A stretch of DNA of 63,131 bases from assembly GCA_009801015.1 (NCBI GenBank), contig VHZZ01000572.1:1-63131 (forward strand). The letters are read 5' to 3'. The notes beneath the pieces were generated by a model. The model ran no database searches and was not told the DNA's origin. It was given only the letters and a program-made list of their open reading frames with translations. The DNA is from Silene noctiflora (taxonomy: Eukaryota; Streptophyta; Magnoliopsida; Caryophyllales; Caryophyllaceae). This document shows, in pieces, positions 33,616-47,874 of the stretch (the stretch's first letter is position 1; each line of letters begins with the position of its first letter). A program made the translations under genes and the position numbers.

Positions 33616-36600
33616 ATGGCGGTCTCTGAAGTCGACGATCACGATGCAATGCTTCCGAAGAAGAAACAACTTTCCGAAGATGATAAAAGGTTAAATCAAT
33701 TTTGTTAAACTTATACTCTCACTGTCCCGATCATTTGTTTACCTTTAACTAAATTATGCGTCACAAAAAATAAAAAAGGATAAAAAAGGTAAACAAATGA
33801 TCGAGATGGAGTACTTTGTTACTTACGTAATTAAGTGAATTGAGTGAGTAATTAGGTTAGTCTTGTGATTTTATAGGAGATTGAAGGTTGTACCAGGTGG
33901 ATTACTTAAAGCTGAAGTAAGACCTGGTGGCGGTGAAGCTTCACCTTCTGATGGTGATCAGGTTGATATTATATGATTACTTAAATTTTTTATTTGCTTA
34001 ATTTTTGTTAATTTGTGAGAAATTAGGAATGTTAATTGTTGCGAGAAATGTTGTAGGTGATTTATCACTTCACTGTCAGGACATTGGAGGGATATGTGGT
34101 TCGGTCCACAAAGAAGGAATTTGGAGGTTTGTTCTTTGGTTTTGTTAAAGTTGATCTCATGTTTAGATTTTTTTGTGTAATGTATTGGATTGTTTCCGTA
34201 ATTAGTTCGTTTATTAGCTGATTTATTTTTGGAAAGCGATATTGAGGACATAGTTAAGGCAAAACTACGACTAGATATGAATTTAGATTTGATATAGTGT
34301 TCTATNGGAAGTGAGGCTAATGTTTTGTTCTTTTGAACTTAAATTNAGTTTAGTTTANTTCAATTTTGTTCACGAGTTCAGTTTAGCTTAGTCATTTTCA
34401 GTCGAGAAGAACAAGGCCTGGTTAGGTTAAGTTGGGTTGGTTATTGTAAGTTTATATACTAGGATAACGTGACGATAAGTGGAGACTTGAGGATCAATGG
34501 CTGTAGTATCAAATTGTGTTTTTGTTAACTAATTATCATCAGCCATGTTAGACCGTGCTGGAACATTGTTTGATGTAGTAGGTCGACACTTAACCTATTC
34601 TAACCTCACGATGATATTTTGCCAGACATGATGGAAATGAGTGTTGGATGGACTCAATGGAGTGTCAACTGTTTTCTTACTTCAAATTTATAGACAATGC
34701 TAGTTATTTGTTACCAATATATTTGAGATAGGGGTTCATTTTCTTATGAGTCAATAGAAAGTAGATGAAGAGGAAAAGAGAACGAGGATTCAACCAGTAA
34801 GATGATCGGGTAAAATAGTGATATAGTGCATAGCCTATTGGCCACATCACCTCACTGTTAAGCAAAACAGTGGTAATATTCCCATATTCTAATTCAGTTG
34901 GTTATCGAAGCAATGGCCAATAAAGTAAGAAGTAGCCAGTAGGTACTGCTGCAATCCTAGGAGTGACTAGTTCCTGGACGTATGAATCTGCATTAGATAA
35001 TTTTTTTGTTGATTTTTGATTTCTTCCTTTTCAACATCATCCATTGTGAAACAGAAAAAACGTTGCAAGTGTCACACGACACGAGGCATTCCATTTTCTT
35101 TTGTAATTTCCCCATTTCTAGGTGCTTTGTGTCTTTAGTGGGTAGTGTTAGGCATTAAGGCATTGGATGCATGTTTTTTTTAGAGGCTGTTGACACATGG
35201 AGTAGTTCTTTGGAGTATCCTACCATCCCACACCTTTTTGCTGATGAATGTTCTGAAAACTGGATGAGTAAAACTTAGATGCATTTTGGTTGTATTTGAA
35301 GCAATATATGGCCTTAAGTTTGATCTCACGAAGAGTGTGCTTATCCCATGGGTGAAGTTATAGAGATTATCTGTTTAGCTGATTTCTCTGATTGTACTTT
35401 TGACTCTTCCCTTTGCTCTACCTTGGCCTTCCCCTTGGTGCCTCCTAATTGAAAATCAGTGTGGGATCCCATCGTTGTGATGTTTCCAGCAAGACTTGCC
35501 ACTAGAAATGGAAGCCAATATCGTGGAAGTTATACGAGTAAACGGCTATCACTGTTGAAACCAATTGGTGATAGAGTAAGTAACCCACCAGCTTCAAAAC
35601 ATTTAAACTAATCAGTCATCTTACTGATGTCGGAGAATGCCTCCCTACATACGTGCAAAGAGACCTCAACAATTATCATTAGAATATACTGCTCTTTTCT
35701 CAATGACTGGGAGGAACCTTACTCGTTTAGTCGTTTTTGTTAAATTTGTGCTACATGGGGTTCATAACATGATTGAAGGATTTATGTTAAGAATTTCTGT
35801 AATCTTCTGGAAAAATGTTCACAATTCTGGACTTGTTTTTTGATCAACCCAGTAGCAAATGGAAAATTCCCACATAATACATGCTTGAAAGGAGTAAGTT
35901 TTAGCTTTTGATTCCATGTCCTCTTTGTGGTGAGCATGAAAAAATCTCTTGATCATCTTCTTCTCTCTTGCAATTGGGTCTTGTCGATGTGCAATTCGCG
36001 TCGTCCCAGTCACGGAGGTTTGGAAGTTCAAAGCTCTCGTTTTTTTTTTTGGCGAAGTCAACTAAAGAGAAAATCCCTACAGAAGATATGCTTAACAGAG
36101 GAAGTTTAAGCCTTTCTGTTCAAGTGTGAAGAGTCTATTGTTCATCTTCTATCTTGCAATTGGTTCTTGTCTTTATGGAATATGTCCTCGTATGATAGTA
36201 TCCCTTTGTTGTAATTTGAGTTATTCCGTCAAAGCCTAAAGATGTACTCGTAGTTGGATGAGAATAATGAAAAAGATTGAATTGTCGAAGTTTGGAAGAT
36301 GGTTCATTTCGTTGTTTCACTTGCTTGGTGGTAGGCGTACTTGGATTGATTGGAATCATTGTATATTTGATGATGTCGTTTCTTCCCATCAAGGGTTGAA
36401 CCGTTGATGTTTCTCTATCTATAGCTACTATATAGTTGGAGGCTTGGAGCTATATACTTCACCCAAATCGGAATTTGTCTTTTCTATTTACCGTAGATAG
36501 GATTGTTAATTAACCATGATAGTTGAGAACATAATTTTCCACCTCTCTTTTATTAGTTTCTTTTTATTTACTTATTGATTTTGACATTCTTTTCCCCAAA

Positions 36601-39600
36601 TTTCATTTTTATGCTTTCACATATTTTGACTGTCTCGGCTTAATCTTGTATTGACTATCTATCACAGTTTCCTTTACCTGATTATTCTTTTCATTTTCAT
36701 TTTCTTTTTTTAACTACTTTTTTGTTCTTCTCATTGACGGTTTCAAATAATGATTCTTGTTAGACAGTGGCAAATCATTTATGGATGCGTTATTGCTTTA
36801 TGTATTTAAATCTGTTAATGATGGACATAGAAAGTTTGGAGGCTAAGCCATTTTTTCTAAACTATATTCATCTTCTTTGGCTGTACAAATTTACAACTAA
36901 TTGGCGTATCCTCTATCAGGTAAAGGAAGCCCCTTAAGAGATGTTCTTGGTAAAAGCAAGCTTATATTAGGATTGATGGAAGGAATACCTACAATGAAGA
37001 AGGGTGAAATTGCCATGGTATTTCTTGTTAGCTTTTCAATTAGTAGTTGCATATTAAATATTTATCAATTGTCTCTAGCCCAGTGAATGCTCTAAATGAC
37101 AATGTTAAATCATGGCCCATCGCTTTGATATTTGAAATGCTAAAGAAGAGAAGTTACCTTTCTGAATTCCTTTCCAATTCTTTTGTTTGTTATCATGTGG
37201 TAAGGAGTTGTAGAAAAGAACGACCCAAGTTAAAGAAGCATATCTCATTAGATGCAAAATATGTGTTAGGTAAAAACCTGTTAATGGTGATGATTGCAAG
37301 ATGGCTTCCGTTGTGTATGCGTTTTTACTTTCAAGTCGGCACGTGGCAATATGAAAGTAGATGCCTCGTAGCTAGAGGCCCTAGCAAAACAGACGCGAAT
37401 AAGCTAATCTACAGCTGAACACGGAAATGACTAGAACCCTAAATTGACCTCACACATAGCTGGCCCAAACTTTGGTAAATCTAATTCTAAATGAATCAAG
37501 CCAAATCACCCAATCCAAAAATGACCCAATACTAATGATCAAATTGACCCAATATCAGCTTATCCGTATAGTTGACCCAATACTCAGGTGCGCTGGGTTT
37601 ATAAAGGCTGAAACCACTTGGCTCAACCCAAACTGAAATAGTGATAACACTTTTAGAACACACCAGAACTCAAAATGACTGGTCCTACCCCACCCAAACT
37701 CTAATTTACCTAAAGAGATCATCCCGACATGATTCGCCGATTCGGTGCCTACTTTACTAATGTTCTGTTTTTCAAGTCTACTTGTAGCTGGGAAGCTTGG
37801 GTGGCAGGGGCTACTTGCTAATCATGCTTTTGCGTATTAATTGGTTGATATGTTATCTGGAGGAGTAAGATCGCATGATAAAACTAGTCAATTTTTGGGC
37901 GCATGGGAAACTTAATGGTAGGAAGTTTAGTCTAAAGTGGTGTTACCGTTGAAGTTATTCAAATTTGTTTAGGCATTTGATGTTGATCTCTCATACTTCT
38001 GATGTATGTATAACAAAAAATCTTAATGCTTTTAAGGATGTGCTCTGCTTGTGGACTGAACTTGTGTTCAGGTACTTTTTTCCCCTTCTATGTTTGGTTT
38101 ATCATCTCTTGACCTCTTTTGTGTAGTTCAAGATGAAACCTGAGATGCATTTTGGTGAGAAAGATTGTCCTGTTCCGATCCCAGACAATTTCCCGATGGA
38201 AGATGATCTCCACTTTGAGGTTGAGCTCATTGATTTTTGGAAATCAAAGGTAAGATCTATTTTCAGTGAATAATTCTTCAATTCTTATGATTGATAAGTT
38301 GGTTGATTTTTGAGCTATGGAAGTTGAGTAGTTTTGTCAATATAGTGTATGATACATTGACATCGTAATATTGCCGCCCTCCCTGTAACAAAACATTTGA
38401 AGTCAAAAGGGGGGCATAACTCAATTGTCCTGGATATTGAGTAGTTATTTTGCGTGCTTTATTACATGAAGTGGCCCTGTCATTATCAGTTTTGTTTGCT
38501 GTAGTGTCTAGTTTTTTTTTGAAGGGAGTTATAATGTCTAATTAGTTCTTGTATAATTTCAGTAAAGTAATTGGACGGAATAAAGTTGAGTATAATACTA
38601 AATGAGATTGTTCTTTTATTCATGAGCTGATATTGAAGCTCCTTACAATATGTGTTTATTGACTTCACTCTACTGTTAGCATGTACATTTGTTAACTAGA
38701 AAAATAAGATATTGCTCCATATTAAATTAGTAAAGGAGCAGAAGTGGTCAATGAGTCCTCATATGAAAACATTACAAGGATCCCCATTACTGTGTACTAA
38801 GGTAACACGGATACTCTAAAAACCACTAAGCTTTAGCTTGTATAGAAGCTAGAAAAACAAAAATAACCTTAATGTCTCTGATCTGATTCTTTCATATGTA
38901 TAAACAGAATGCATTTCCATATTTGCTTCCTGTTTTTAATTTGCACAACACAAGCCTCAAAACTATTCGCTGAAAGCCTGAAACTAAGCTCTGAAATTTT
39001 GGAAATGAATATTCAAGAATTAAGTGATGTACAAGTCACAGAAAATGAATCCTATTTGTTATTTTTAGGCAACTTAATTGTATTTGGATGATTTTGTTTG
39101 GTTGGTTTTATATGGTTACTTCATGGTTGATACTTTCTACAACAAACCTGACAGTAGTTTACTCTGACCATGTTTTGTTTCCAGGTCATTTCAGAAGATC
39201 TTGGAGTGGTTAAAAAGGTATAAATAACATTACAACAATGGATGATTCCCATGTCAGTACTTTTTTTTTTTCCTTTTATTATCACCCCAATAAATGCCTT
39301 CTTTCTATCTGCTCTACTTTCCTCTTTACATTTCTCTTTGTTAATTGTCTTGCTTTATCTTTTCTTCAATTTAGTCGTTTTCTGGGCTTAAGCATGGCAT
39401 TAAATATTGGCGAATACCCTATATTGATTAATGCTCACATCTTTTTTTATCTAACTGAGCTGATACATTTTTACGTGTAACAGACTTTTCAAAAGTAGCC
39501 GACATTTGACCTATACAACCGGTATTTGGCTGATAGTTGACCGATAAAACTGATTTAGTATGGGTCATATGACTGATAAAAAAAACTCCCAAAAACTTCA

Positions 39601-42600
39601 CCATTCTTCATGCCGCCATGTCACTATATGTTACCACAATTTGTGGATGTTTCTGTTGTGATTGTGATTCATGACTAACATCACAATGGCACAATTTAGT
39701 ACACACCTTGGATTTAAGGATATTTTTAACAAAAAATGCTAGAGTGACAGAATTGAAGGGTTAAAAAATTAAGACGGGGAAAACCACAATGAAACATGCA
39801 TTATTTCCACATTTGCTGCATTTTTACTGTTTGCTCATAAATTAGGATTTATGTCGTCCATATAGGCCTTATATCAAATTTGATCTCTTTAAAATGGTAA
39901 ACGTGGGGTTTCTTTTATCTTGTCTGTTTTATGCGAGTATTTTGATGTACATTCGCCTCTTTCACAGATATCTTGTTAACAAGATTATTTGGGAGCATTA
40001 CTGCATTGTAATGGAGCATGAAAAACTATTTATTCTTTTTCACTTGAATGGCTATGCTCTACAATTGTCAATTAGTTTCACTTTTGGGCATACTGTTGCT
40101 TATGATTATTTTGCAGGCATATATACTAATGTACATAATTTACCGTCACTATCTTTATCTAGTATTTGTTGTTGAGCTGTCCTTTTCCATTTCTAATGGA
40201 GCCAAGAAGTCTGTCTTATTTGGTTATGGATTATGATCAATAAAGTAAAATGTCTCACTAAGCTGGCTGCACTTCTTTTCTTAATGAAGTGGCAGTCATT
40301 TGAGGCACTTATGAATTATGATTGCCATGTTTTTGTTGTTGTTTGTGGTTGGTTGCTGTTGTTTGTGGACTGTGGTTGTGGTGGTTGCCGCCGCCGCTAT
40401 TGCCTTCGTAGCGGTGTGCAGATTTACATAGCTATAGATTAATTCGTCGAATCAGTGAAGTTAATTACTATGAAGCACGGTATTGATTATTGGTTTCAAT
40501 CTTAATCTCATTATCGATAGTTATTGCATGATACTGTTTGTTGCGACATGAATGCAGCCGATACTGTCTCACCATGTGTCTGCAATAACTATCAAAAATC
40601 TTTACAAGGCGGCGGTGTTGCGGCCTAGATGTGATACGATCCTAAGAAGCCTAGCACAAACTATACTTCTTGACACCATTTAACAATGACCTGATAATGA
40701 AACTGGTTTAATCCAATATAAAACTCCGCACTGCACCCTTCGTGCTTGGTATGCCCTTGTAGAACATTGTAATTTGTACCTTGCCCTATTAGACCCATCA
40801 TCAAAATTGATGTAAAAACGAAAACTAGGATGATGGAGTGCACTTATACTGTAATAACTCTCTAGGAGTGGAAGTGTCTAGTTGTATTTTATCATGAGTT
40901 TTACCTCTAATTTGTTTTCCCCCCCTCTTTTTTCCCTTGCGTAGGTATTGCATGATGGACAAGGCTGGGAGACACCTAGAGCCCCTTATGAAGTTAAAGC
41001 TTGGTATGTATCTATTTACTCCCTCCGTTAGATTGAATTCCATACGGTTCAATATATGTGCGGCATATTTTAATCAAACGTTTGGAATTGTACCTTATAA
41101 TTTGTCTATTTGTATTGGTTCTGGTCTGGATACCAACTTAGATGCTTGTTTGAAATTCAAATTCGTTCTGTTTTATGTTTTGTTATAAGATTTCATTTGG
41201 TAAACACTTGATAACTTGCTTGACACTAGGGGTTCGTGTGTCCGGATGGAGATTGGCGTCGCAATACAACCTTTTTTTGACAATAGAAGCTCCATTAGTT
41301 TGGGGGAAAGTTGTATGCTCTCTACTAAAAAAATTCTACTATGTGGCACATTCCACATATTTTTGACAATAGAAGCTTCGTTGTCTAAAAGAGAGTGAAG
41401 TTGCTCATTTTGTTGTATTTTTCCAACTTTGAATTTAATATGAATATTTTTGAACGGCACATGGCCTTAATGCTTGTAAGATTTCTACACTCTTGTTCAC
41501 GGTAAGTCCTTTACAAACCTTTATTCACACTTTCCTCCAGGATCTCTGCAAAAAGCAATGATGGAAGGTTGATCTGGAGTCATATAGAAGGAGAGCCATT
41601 TTTCTTTACTTTTGGAAACTCAGGGGTGAGTGTCTAGTTGTGGAGCCATCTGTTTTTCATGCCCGTGCTGCTACATACATGGCCAAAATATGTTTATGTG
41701 ATTTCGATTTAGCTATACAGATAGCATCGTCTTTTCATGGAATTATTTGGGAATCAAATTGACCTTTTTTTCTTCCTTAATGATCTACAGATTAGATTCA
41801 TATGTTCTGTCAAGCAAATATTATATATCCTTGTTTGATTGTTTTTATCTGCAAGAGTTACTTAGTTAATTTGAAAATTATATTATTGCAGCTGCCAAAA
41901 GGTCTTGAGATGGGAATAGGAACAATGACAAAAGGAGAGAAGTCTATAATATATGTAACAAATCAATACTTGACCGAGTGTTCCATTCTTCCTGAAGTGA
42001 CAAGTCTTGAAGAAGTTCATTTTGAAGTTGATCTTGTTCACTTTGTTCAGGTGCATTAATTGTTCTGTAATTTAATTTACATACATCTGCATCAGCCATT
42101 TCGTGGTCTTTGAAGTTGTTGAAATTGCTACCTCAATAAGATTTTTAGGCCATAGAATGATTTATGACTGAGTTGGTTGGAGCCTTGGAGGCGTTTGTTA
42201 CTTTCCCGGTCTTAGGTAGAAACATAGTAGTTTGCAGTGACAATGCGTTCTGTTACTTGGGGAATGCAGTTGAACTTTAAACTTTTTACTATGAGTATAA
42301 CTGTAGAAAGAAGCCTATGCTTCTTTGGGTGGCTGATCAATCTCTTTTGTTCTTTTTGCTGAGCATATCTCAGTAGTATTTTTCCTTTGCAAATACCTGT
42401 GAGAGTAGAAATGAAATTGAATTTCTGATGAGAGAATTCTCTTATAGTCTGGTGTAGAGGACGAAGAATGAGTTTATTTCAATTGTAAGATCATTTTCAG
42501 GAATATACCAAATAATCAAATCTTTGACTTGCATGATGTCAGTTGCGTTGTTTTACTCAGCATCGGGAACTCCTGAGATCTACAATTATATAGACATCCT

Positions 42601-45600
42601 CACAAATGAGAGATTTTGCAGTTCTCTCCCTAGCCCCTTGTCCGTTTTATGGGATTCAGTTTATGCTTATGGTGTTCTGGGGTGTAAACAGTTGGTGCAA
42701 CAAACTATTTTCTTGTAAATAATTTCTCACGCTTATCAACTTGTCAGCACAATAGTAGCTTTGGGATGAGAGGAGGTCATTGAGTATCACTATCCCTTAA
42801 GGGGCTGTGGAACATCTGTGAGGCAGCTACACTGAACCTGATAGTCAAAAGGAACATATGTTTCTCTAGAAGTGTGCTTTTGGTGCCTCTGGCTGGGAAG
42901 AAACTCCCACAAATTTTCAGGAGTTCCTCGCACCTTTTGATAACCTTTGGGGATGGGTTCTTTACTTAACGCTCCCATTAACAAAGGATGTTGGGCGTTT
43001 TCTATAACATCCTATCACAATTTTGCAACGTAATTGGATGAACATGTATTTTTAAGGAATAGCTTATTGCCCACTCACCCACCCATCTTTCAATCTCTTT
43101 CTTATTAATATACTTGTTCTTATCTTAGAAAAGTGGTGTCATCCAGGGTTACCTAATTCGCTCAACTAGGTTGCGAATTAATTCGCGCGAATTACGAATT
43201 CGAATTACATCGAATTATGATTTTTGGTTATAATTTTATCGAGTTATGCTCAATTTTGAGGGAATTGCGTATTGGTATTACGAATTCAAATTGGTTGTAT
43301 TACGAATTAGGTAACCCTGTCATCTATATATTATAAGTCCTGTCATGTGAAGGTAGTTTTGAAATTTGTTGACATGGTCTCTTTTGATAGGTTCGAGACG
43401 TGCTTGGAGATGGGCGCCTTATAAAACGCCGTATTCGTGATGGACGTGGTATGAATCTAATTTTGCTTTTTCATACGAGGAGACTATGTTTCATTATAGG
43501 TCGAATCCTGTCAACTTCAGAACCGTCCTGGCGCCCTTGTGGCTCTCCTCACCGCCAAAGACCATTATGTTATGATCAGACCACCATACTAAGCAAAAGT
43601 AGCCACTTTGAACAATAAAAAGATAACTTTATTAGTTTATTTGATTGAAGGGGTCTCGTCATTTATGATGTCTTATTTTGTAACAAAGGACCCATTTATT
43701 ATTAAAACCGACTTATTAAGTTGAAAATTGAGTGCGTCTCACCATAAGTATAAATCAGAATATCATATATGCTTGTTTTTGTATGAAGCATCTTGTCTGT
43801 ATTTTTTTGTTTTTCAACAATTGTTCTTTTGGGTTTTAATTTCATTCTTCACATTCTTCCCTTCATTATCTCCTCAACGTTGTTTACAATTTTTTTTTAT
43901 CATGGAACCAGAAATTCACTTATCATGTGGATTTTCGCAGTGATACTTAATTGGGGGTATGAGATGTATCACGCGACATTTTTTTAAGTTATCCTAAATG
44001 GTTACAAAAAAGGGAATGTCCAAAGGGAATTTCATTTTTGTTGCAGCTGTATATGGCCACTAAGATTTGTTGTTTGATAACTAGGTGACTTTCCTATGGA
44101 TTGCCCTCTTCAAGACAGTCGGCTACGTGTTCACTACAGAGCCGTGTTGCAGGATGACAAGAAGTCTGTATTCTATGATACAAGAGTTGATAATGATGGT
44201 CAACCTCTAGAGTTCAGTTCTGGTGAAGGACTTGTGAGTTGTTATTCAATCAGAGTTTGTTATTTTAAATTTTTTGTGTGCGTTCATATAATTCAATGCA
44301 ACATCAATCGAGGACTAGGAGTCGTCTTAAGATAATCAATTCTGATTAAGGATAATTCAGTTTTCATAAATGTTACAAGTCTATTTTGTGGTGCAATAAT
44401 AAATGTATAGCTCTTTGGTTTGTAACGTCCTTTTTCATACTTAAGGCTAGAGAAAAATTCACCTTCCAAAATGGAGAAACTTGGCAATGCCACATATTGT
44501 AAAGAAACTTGGTCTGGCTTTCATTATGGTCAACAGATTATTAGTAATATGTATTGGTTCTAGAGTTGATGGTTGTAAGCGATAATCGATTTAGCGGTTA
44601 CCCGGCCCCAAATAAATGTATGGGACGAAGACGTTACTGTTGTTGCTGACGGCCTCATATGTTCTGCACCTCGTTAGTATTTTGGTATTGTGGTAAAATT
44701 TTGATCCAGCGAAGGAGAATATTTGCCTCCTAATCAACATGGTTGAACTCACTTAAAGTCATGTCTATTGTCCCCTTCAAGCTTATCGCTTTTGCTCCTC
44801 ATTATGTCTGCTCTTATCAGAAGTCACTGTTCCTGTCTTCCTCTTCTCACTACACGCCTTCTTAGTATAGATGTCTTTTAGCACTCTGAATATTAGGTTT
44901 TTTTTAATGTTCTATTATCATTAGTATATACAAATATCTAAACGTGCATCATGTAAAATGCAATGTCTTTTTGCGGTTTAAAAACATGACAATGTAATTA
45001 GCTATCCTCATTTCCATGATAGGTGCCTGAAGGCTTTGAAATGTGTGTTCGTTTAATGCTGCCTGGAGAAATAGCTCTTGTAACCTGTCCTCCTGATTAT
45101 GCATATGACAAGTTTCCAAGGTCAATTCCTATCTATGACTCTCACCAGCCTGTGAAGCTTGTTTATTTTACGGTTATTATGTGCATGATTTAAATTTGAT
45201 TACAGCTAGTGTGTATTGGGCCCTTTTCTTTCCCTTCCTCCCATGTTCTTATTGCTGATTCGTCTTTGGTTTTGGCAATGTTGGTTAGGCCAGCTGATGT
45301 ACCAGCAGGGGCATATGTGGAGTGGGAAATTGAGCTTCTTGGTTTTGATACAGTGAAGGTATGGCAGTTTTGAGTCTTTCTGAGTTATTAGACTACCTTG
45401 GTGCTAGAGTGGGAATCGCTTCAGGTTGTACATTCTCAGCTAAAATTGAGATGAAAGTTGCTTAGTGGGCCAAGTGCAACCAATCACAACTGTGGGTGAT
45501 TATTTATGTGATGTTTAGTGTTCTGAAGCGTGATTGTTTGATGAATAAGGATTTGACCAAGGATTTTAAGATTATGGGAGAGAACTTGATTTCTCATTTA

Positions 45601-47874
45601 GTTGTATGACGTCTTGTCATAATGCATTTATCTTATCTTCTCCTCAAGAATATGTCGTAGGAGTTATAACTGTCAGTTCACATATATTTTACTTGCGCAT
45701 AACGTGTGTATATTCTTTGTGTTTATACAGGACTGGACTGGTTTGGATTTTCGAAGTATCATGGCCGAGGCAGAGAATATTAGATGCACGGTAACTCTCA
45801 GACTCTCAGCTGTCCTTGTTTAAACATAATAATATCTGCTTCACCTGAGCTGTTTATTGTCTGTGTTATCGCTCCTGTCGTGACTATCTTGATTTACCGT
45901 ATCAGTATTATGCTTAATCTCAGTATGTCCTTGTTTTTCCATGTCCTTGATGCCTTGCGTCTTAGAAGCTACGTTAAAAGAGTTTTATGGTTCAGAACAT
46001 ACTGAGATTAAACTCATGGATTCAGGGAGTCCATCCGTATTTGATATCTATTTACCCACCTCCGTTTTTGAGCATCACTTCCGATTGAAGAATATGGATT
46101 GTGAAGCGTGAGAGATAAAAGTAACGCTATGGTCCTAATGATTGACTATTTACTCATATGAGATGCTTGCACAAATTTGAAATTGTCGTTAACTGTTTCT
46201 TCCTGCTTTGTGGAAACTAAAAGTAACATCCTTTTTTGTGGTTCATTCCAGGGTAACAGGCTTTTCAAGGAAGGAAAGTATGAACTAGCAAAAGCCAAGT
46301 ATGATAAGGCATGTATAATCTATCTTTTGCCGTGTAGACACTTTCTTCATGAATCTGAAGTAGTGATAAGTTCTGTATGGAATATCAGCAAGTAGATTAG
46401 TAGTCTTTTTTCTATGTATTCTGGCCGTCTCAAAATTACTAAAGAAGGCAAAGAGTGGCAGTTGAGAAACAAGAATATTCTTTGTGTTTCTCTTGGATTT
46501 GTTTCACTAAAATTTTCTATATTTTTGTTATTGTGGTAACTGGTAAGGACTAAGGAAGAATCCTAACCTTGCGGTACCGATATTGACCCAGTTGTTTGAT
46601 GACGTGATGATTGGACAATCAATCTGACTTAGATTTTGTTTAGAAGCTTGCAGGTTTATATTTATCCAATAGTGATTCGCGCAAATTGCTAGTCATTGGA
46701 CAGTTAATAACAATTAAGTAGTGTGATCCTACAGGTTCTTCGGAACTTCAACCATGTTAATCCACAGGATGATGAAGAAGGGAAGGAATTTATGAATTCA
46801 CGAGTAAGGCTTAGCTTAAAGACTTTCAAGTGTGCTATAAATAGTTTTCACTTTTTTTTCTTATGGTGAACTCATTGGATCATCTTCTATATGATTTTAT
46901 TTATCAATTATCCTTTTTTCATGGTAAAGAATGCACTACATCTAAACGTTGCTGCGTGCTATCTAAAAATGGGAGAATGCAGAAAGTCCGTTGAAACGTG
47001 TGACAAGGTATGCCCTGAGAGCATGTGATTCACATGCGACCTTTAATTTCTTTCCCTTTCTTCGAATTTCTTACTTTCAGGATCAGGGTTTTACGATTTC
47101 ATGTTTATGCCTTTGCTTAAATTAAACTTGTTTCCAAGTATTTTCTGCGAAAATAATGAATGTTGATTTAGGTGTTGACACAAGCATATTTATTCACTGA
47201 AATATGCATATTTGTTGATTTAGGTGTTAGATGCAAATCCTGTCCATGCCAAGGCTTTTTATCGTCGGGGAATGGCTTATATGGAACTTGGGGACTTTGA
47301 GGAGGCAAAAAGTGATTTCAATATGGTATCTTTTGTCCTCCTCTTGTTAAGATGCCACAGTTGCTATATTATGCTTAAAAAACACATTCTTTTGATGATC
47401 CCAGATGATGAAAGTTGATAAATCATCCGAAGCTGATGCTAAAGCAGCCTTGCAGAAATTAAAGCAAAGGGAACAGGTGTTTGGTTTTGTAATTTTTTGA
47501 CTGCTCGTTTTGGTTATAATAGTACTCCATAGTTCTATATATTGACTCTCTGCAACCGTTTTCAGGAAGCTGCGAGGAAAGCTAAGCAGCAGTTTAAAGG
47601 ATTGTTTGATAAAAGGCCAGGTGAAATTGCAGACGTTAGTTCTGATAAAGTCGAGCAAGTAACCGATAGTAAAAACCCTGACAGCCTTGATAATGATGAT
47701 TTGAAAGTAGAGGCTGTTGATAAAAGACGTCATGGAAAATATATTTGGGTTGGTTTGGTTTGTTTCATGGTGTGTTTGGGTTTGGTCGCGTTCTTTCTCA
47801 TGACCAGTGGAGGTTTCCTTGGGGATTCCGTTCCACCTGATTCTATGCCAGTGGACGAGTACGATGAATTGTGA
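33616..47874 (+). CDS. PAS1: PASTICCINO1/FKBP72, multi-domain FKBP immunophilin with TPR, 20 exons
   Basis: PAS1 is a plant immunophilin that controls cell division and differentiation. In Arabidopsis it scaffolds very-long-chain fatty acid elongation at the ER and can move a NAC factor to the nucleus. Twenty exons read through in phase from ATG 33616 to TGA 47872 and give about 635 aa, the Arabidopsis length. Domains with rough positions: FKBP-like 1 about 50-145 (VIYHFTVRTLEGYVV, LGLMEGIPTMKKGEIAMFKM); FKBP-like 2 about 165-262 (LPKGLEMGIGTMTKGEKSII); FKBP-like 3 about 283-382 (LRVHYRAVL, VPEGFEMCVRLMLPGEIALV); TPR about 403-520 (GNRLFKEGKYELAKAKYDK, LHLNVAACYLKMGECRKS, AKAFYRRGMAYMELGDFEEA). 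A basic stretch (ARKAKQQFKGLF) and a C-terminal membrane helix (YIWVGLVCFMVCLGLVAFFL) follow. The first and third introns in particular carry transposon relics. Exon order and content match family members throughout. Confidence 0.96.
33715..33811. mobile_element. Stowaway MITE in PAS1 intron 1
   Basis: It is a 97-bp foldback starting CTCTCACTGTCCCGATCATTTGTTTACC and ending in GGTAAACAAATGATCGAGATGGAG (near-complementary). TA flanks each side (33713-33714 and 33812-33813). This is typical Stowaway structure. Confidence 0.75.
34275..34430. mobile_element. Remnant related to the 9952-10705 element, in PAS1 intron 3
   Basis: It holds TTTTGTTCTTTTGAACTTAA, repeats of AGTTTAGTTT/GAGTTCAGTTTAG, and ends CAGTCGAGAAGAACAAGGCC. 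These are the same ends as the element at 9952-10705 (TGTTCTTTTGGACT / AGTCGAAAAGAACAGGGCC) but with a much shorter interior. Three single Ns fall inside it. No clean duplication is visible. Confidence 0.5.
35850..36420 (+). pseudogene. Decayed LINE reverse transcriptase C-terminal part (zf-RVT region)
   Basis: Read in shifting plus-strand frames, the stretch shows remnants of the zinc-binding domain at the end of plant LINE ORF2. Examples are CPLCGEHE followed by HLLLSCNWVLS, then a second CEESIVHLLSCNWFLSLW, and later WIDWNHCIFDD resembling the WxxWxxRNxxIF tail. Several frameshifts and stops make it non-functional. It lies in PAS1 intron 3. No poly(A) tail or duplication was identified. 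Confidence 0.5.
43144..43317. mobile_element. 174-bp palindromic MITE in PAS1 intron
   Basis: The ends CAGGGTTACCTAATTCG and CGAATTAGGTAACCC are inverted repeats. The interior is a run of AATTCG/CGAATT words that folds back on itself. TGTCATC occurs immediately before (43137-43143) and after (43318-43324), a likely 7-bp target duplication. The CAGGG tip suggests a hAT-like origin, but an 8-bp duplication would be expected. Confidence 0.65.
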
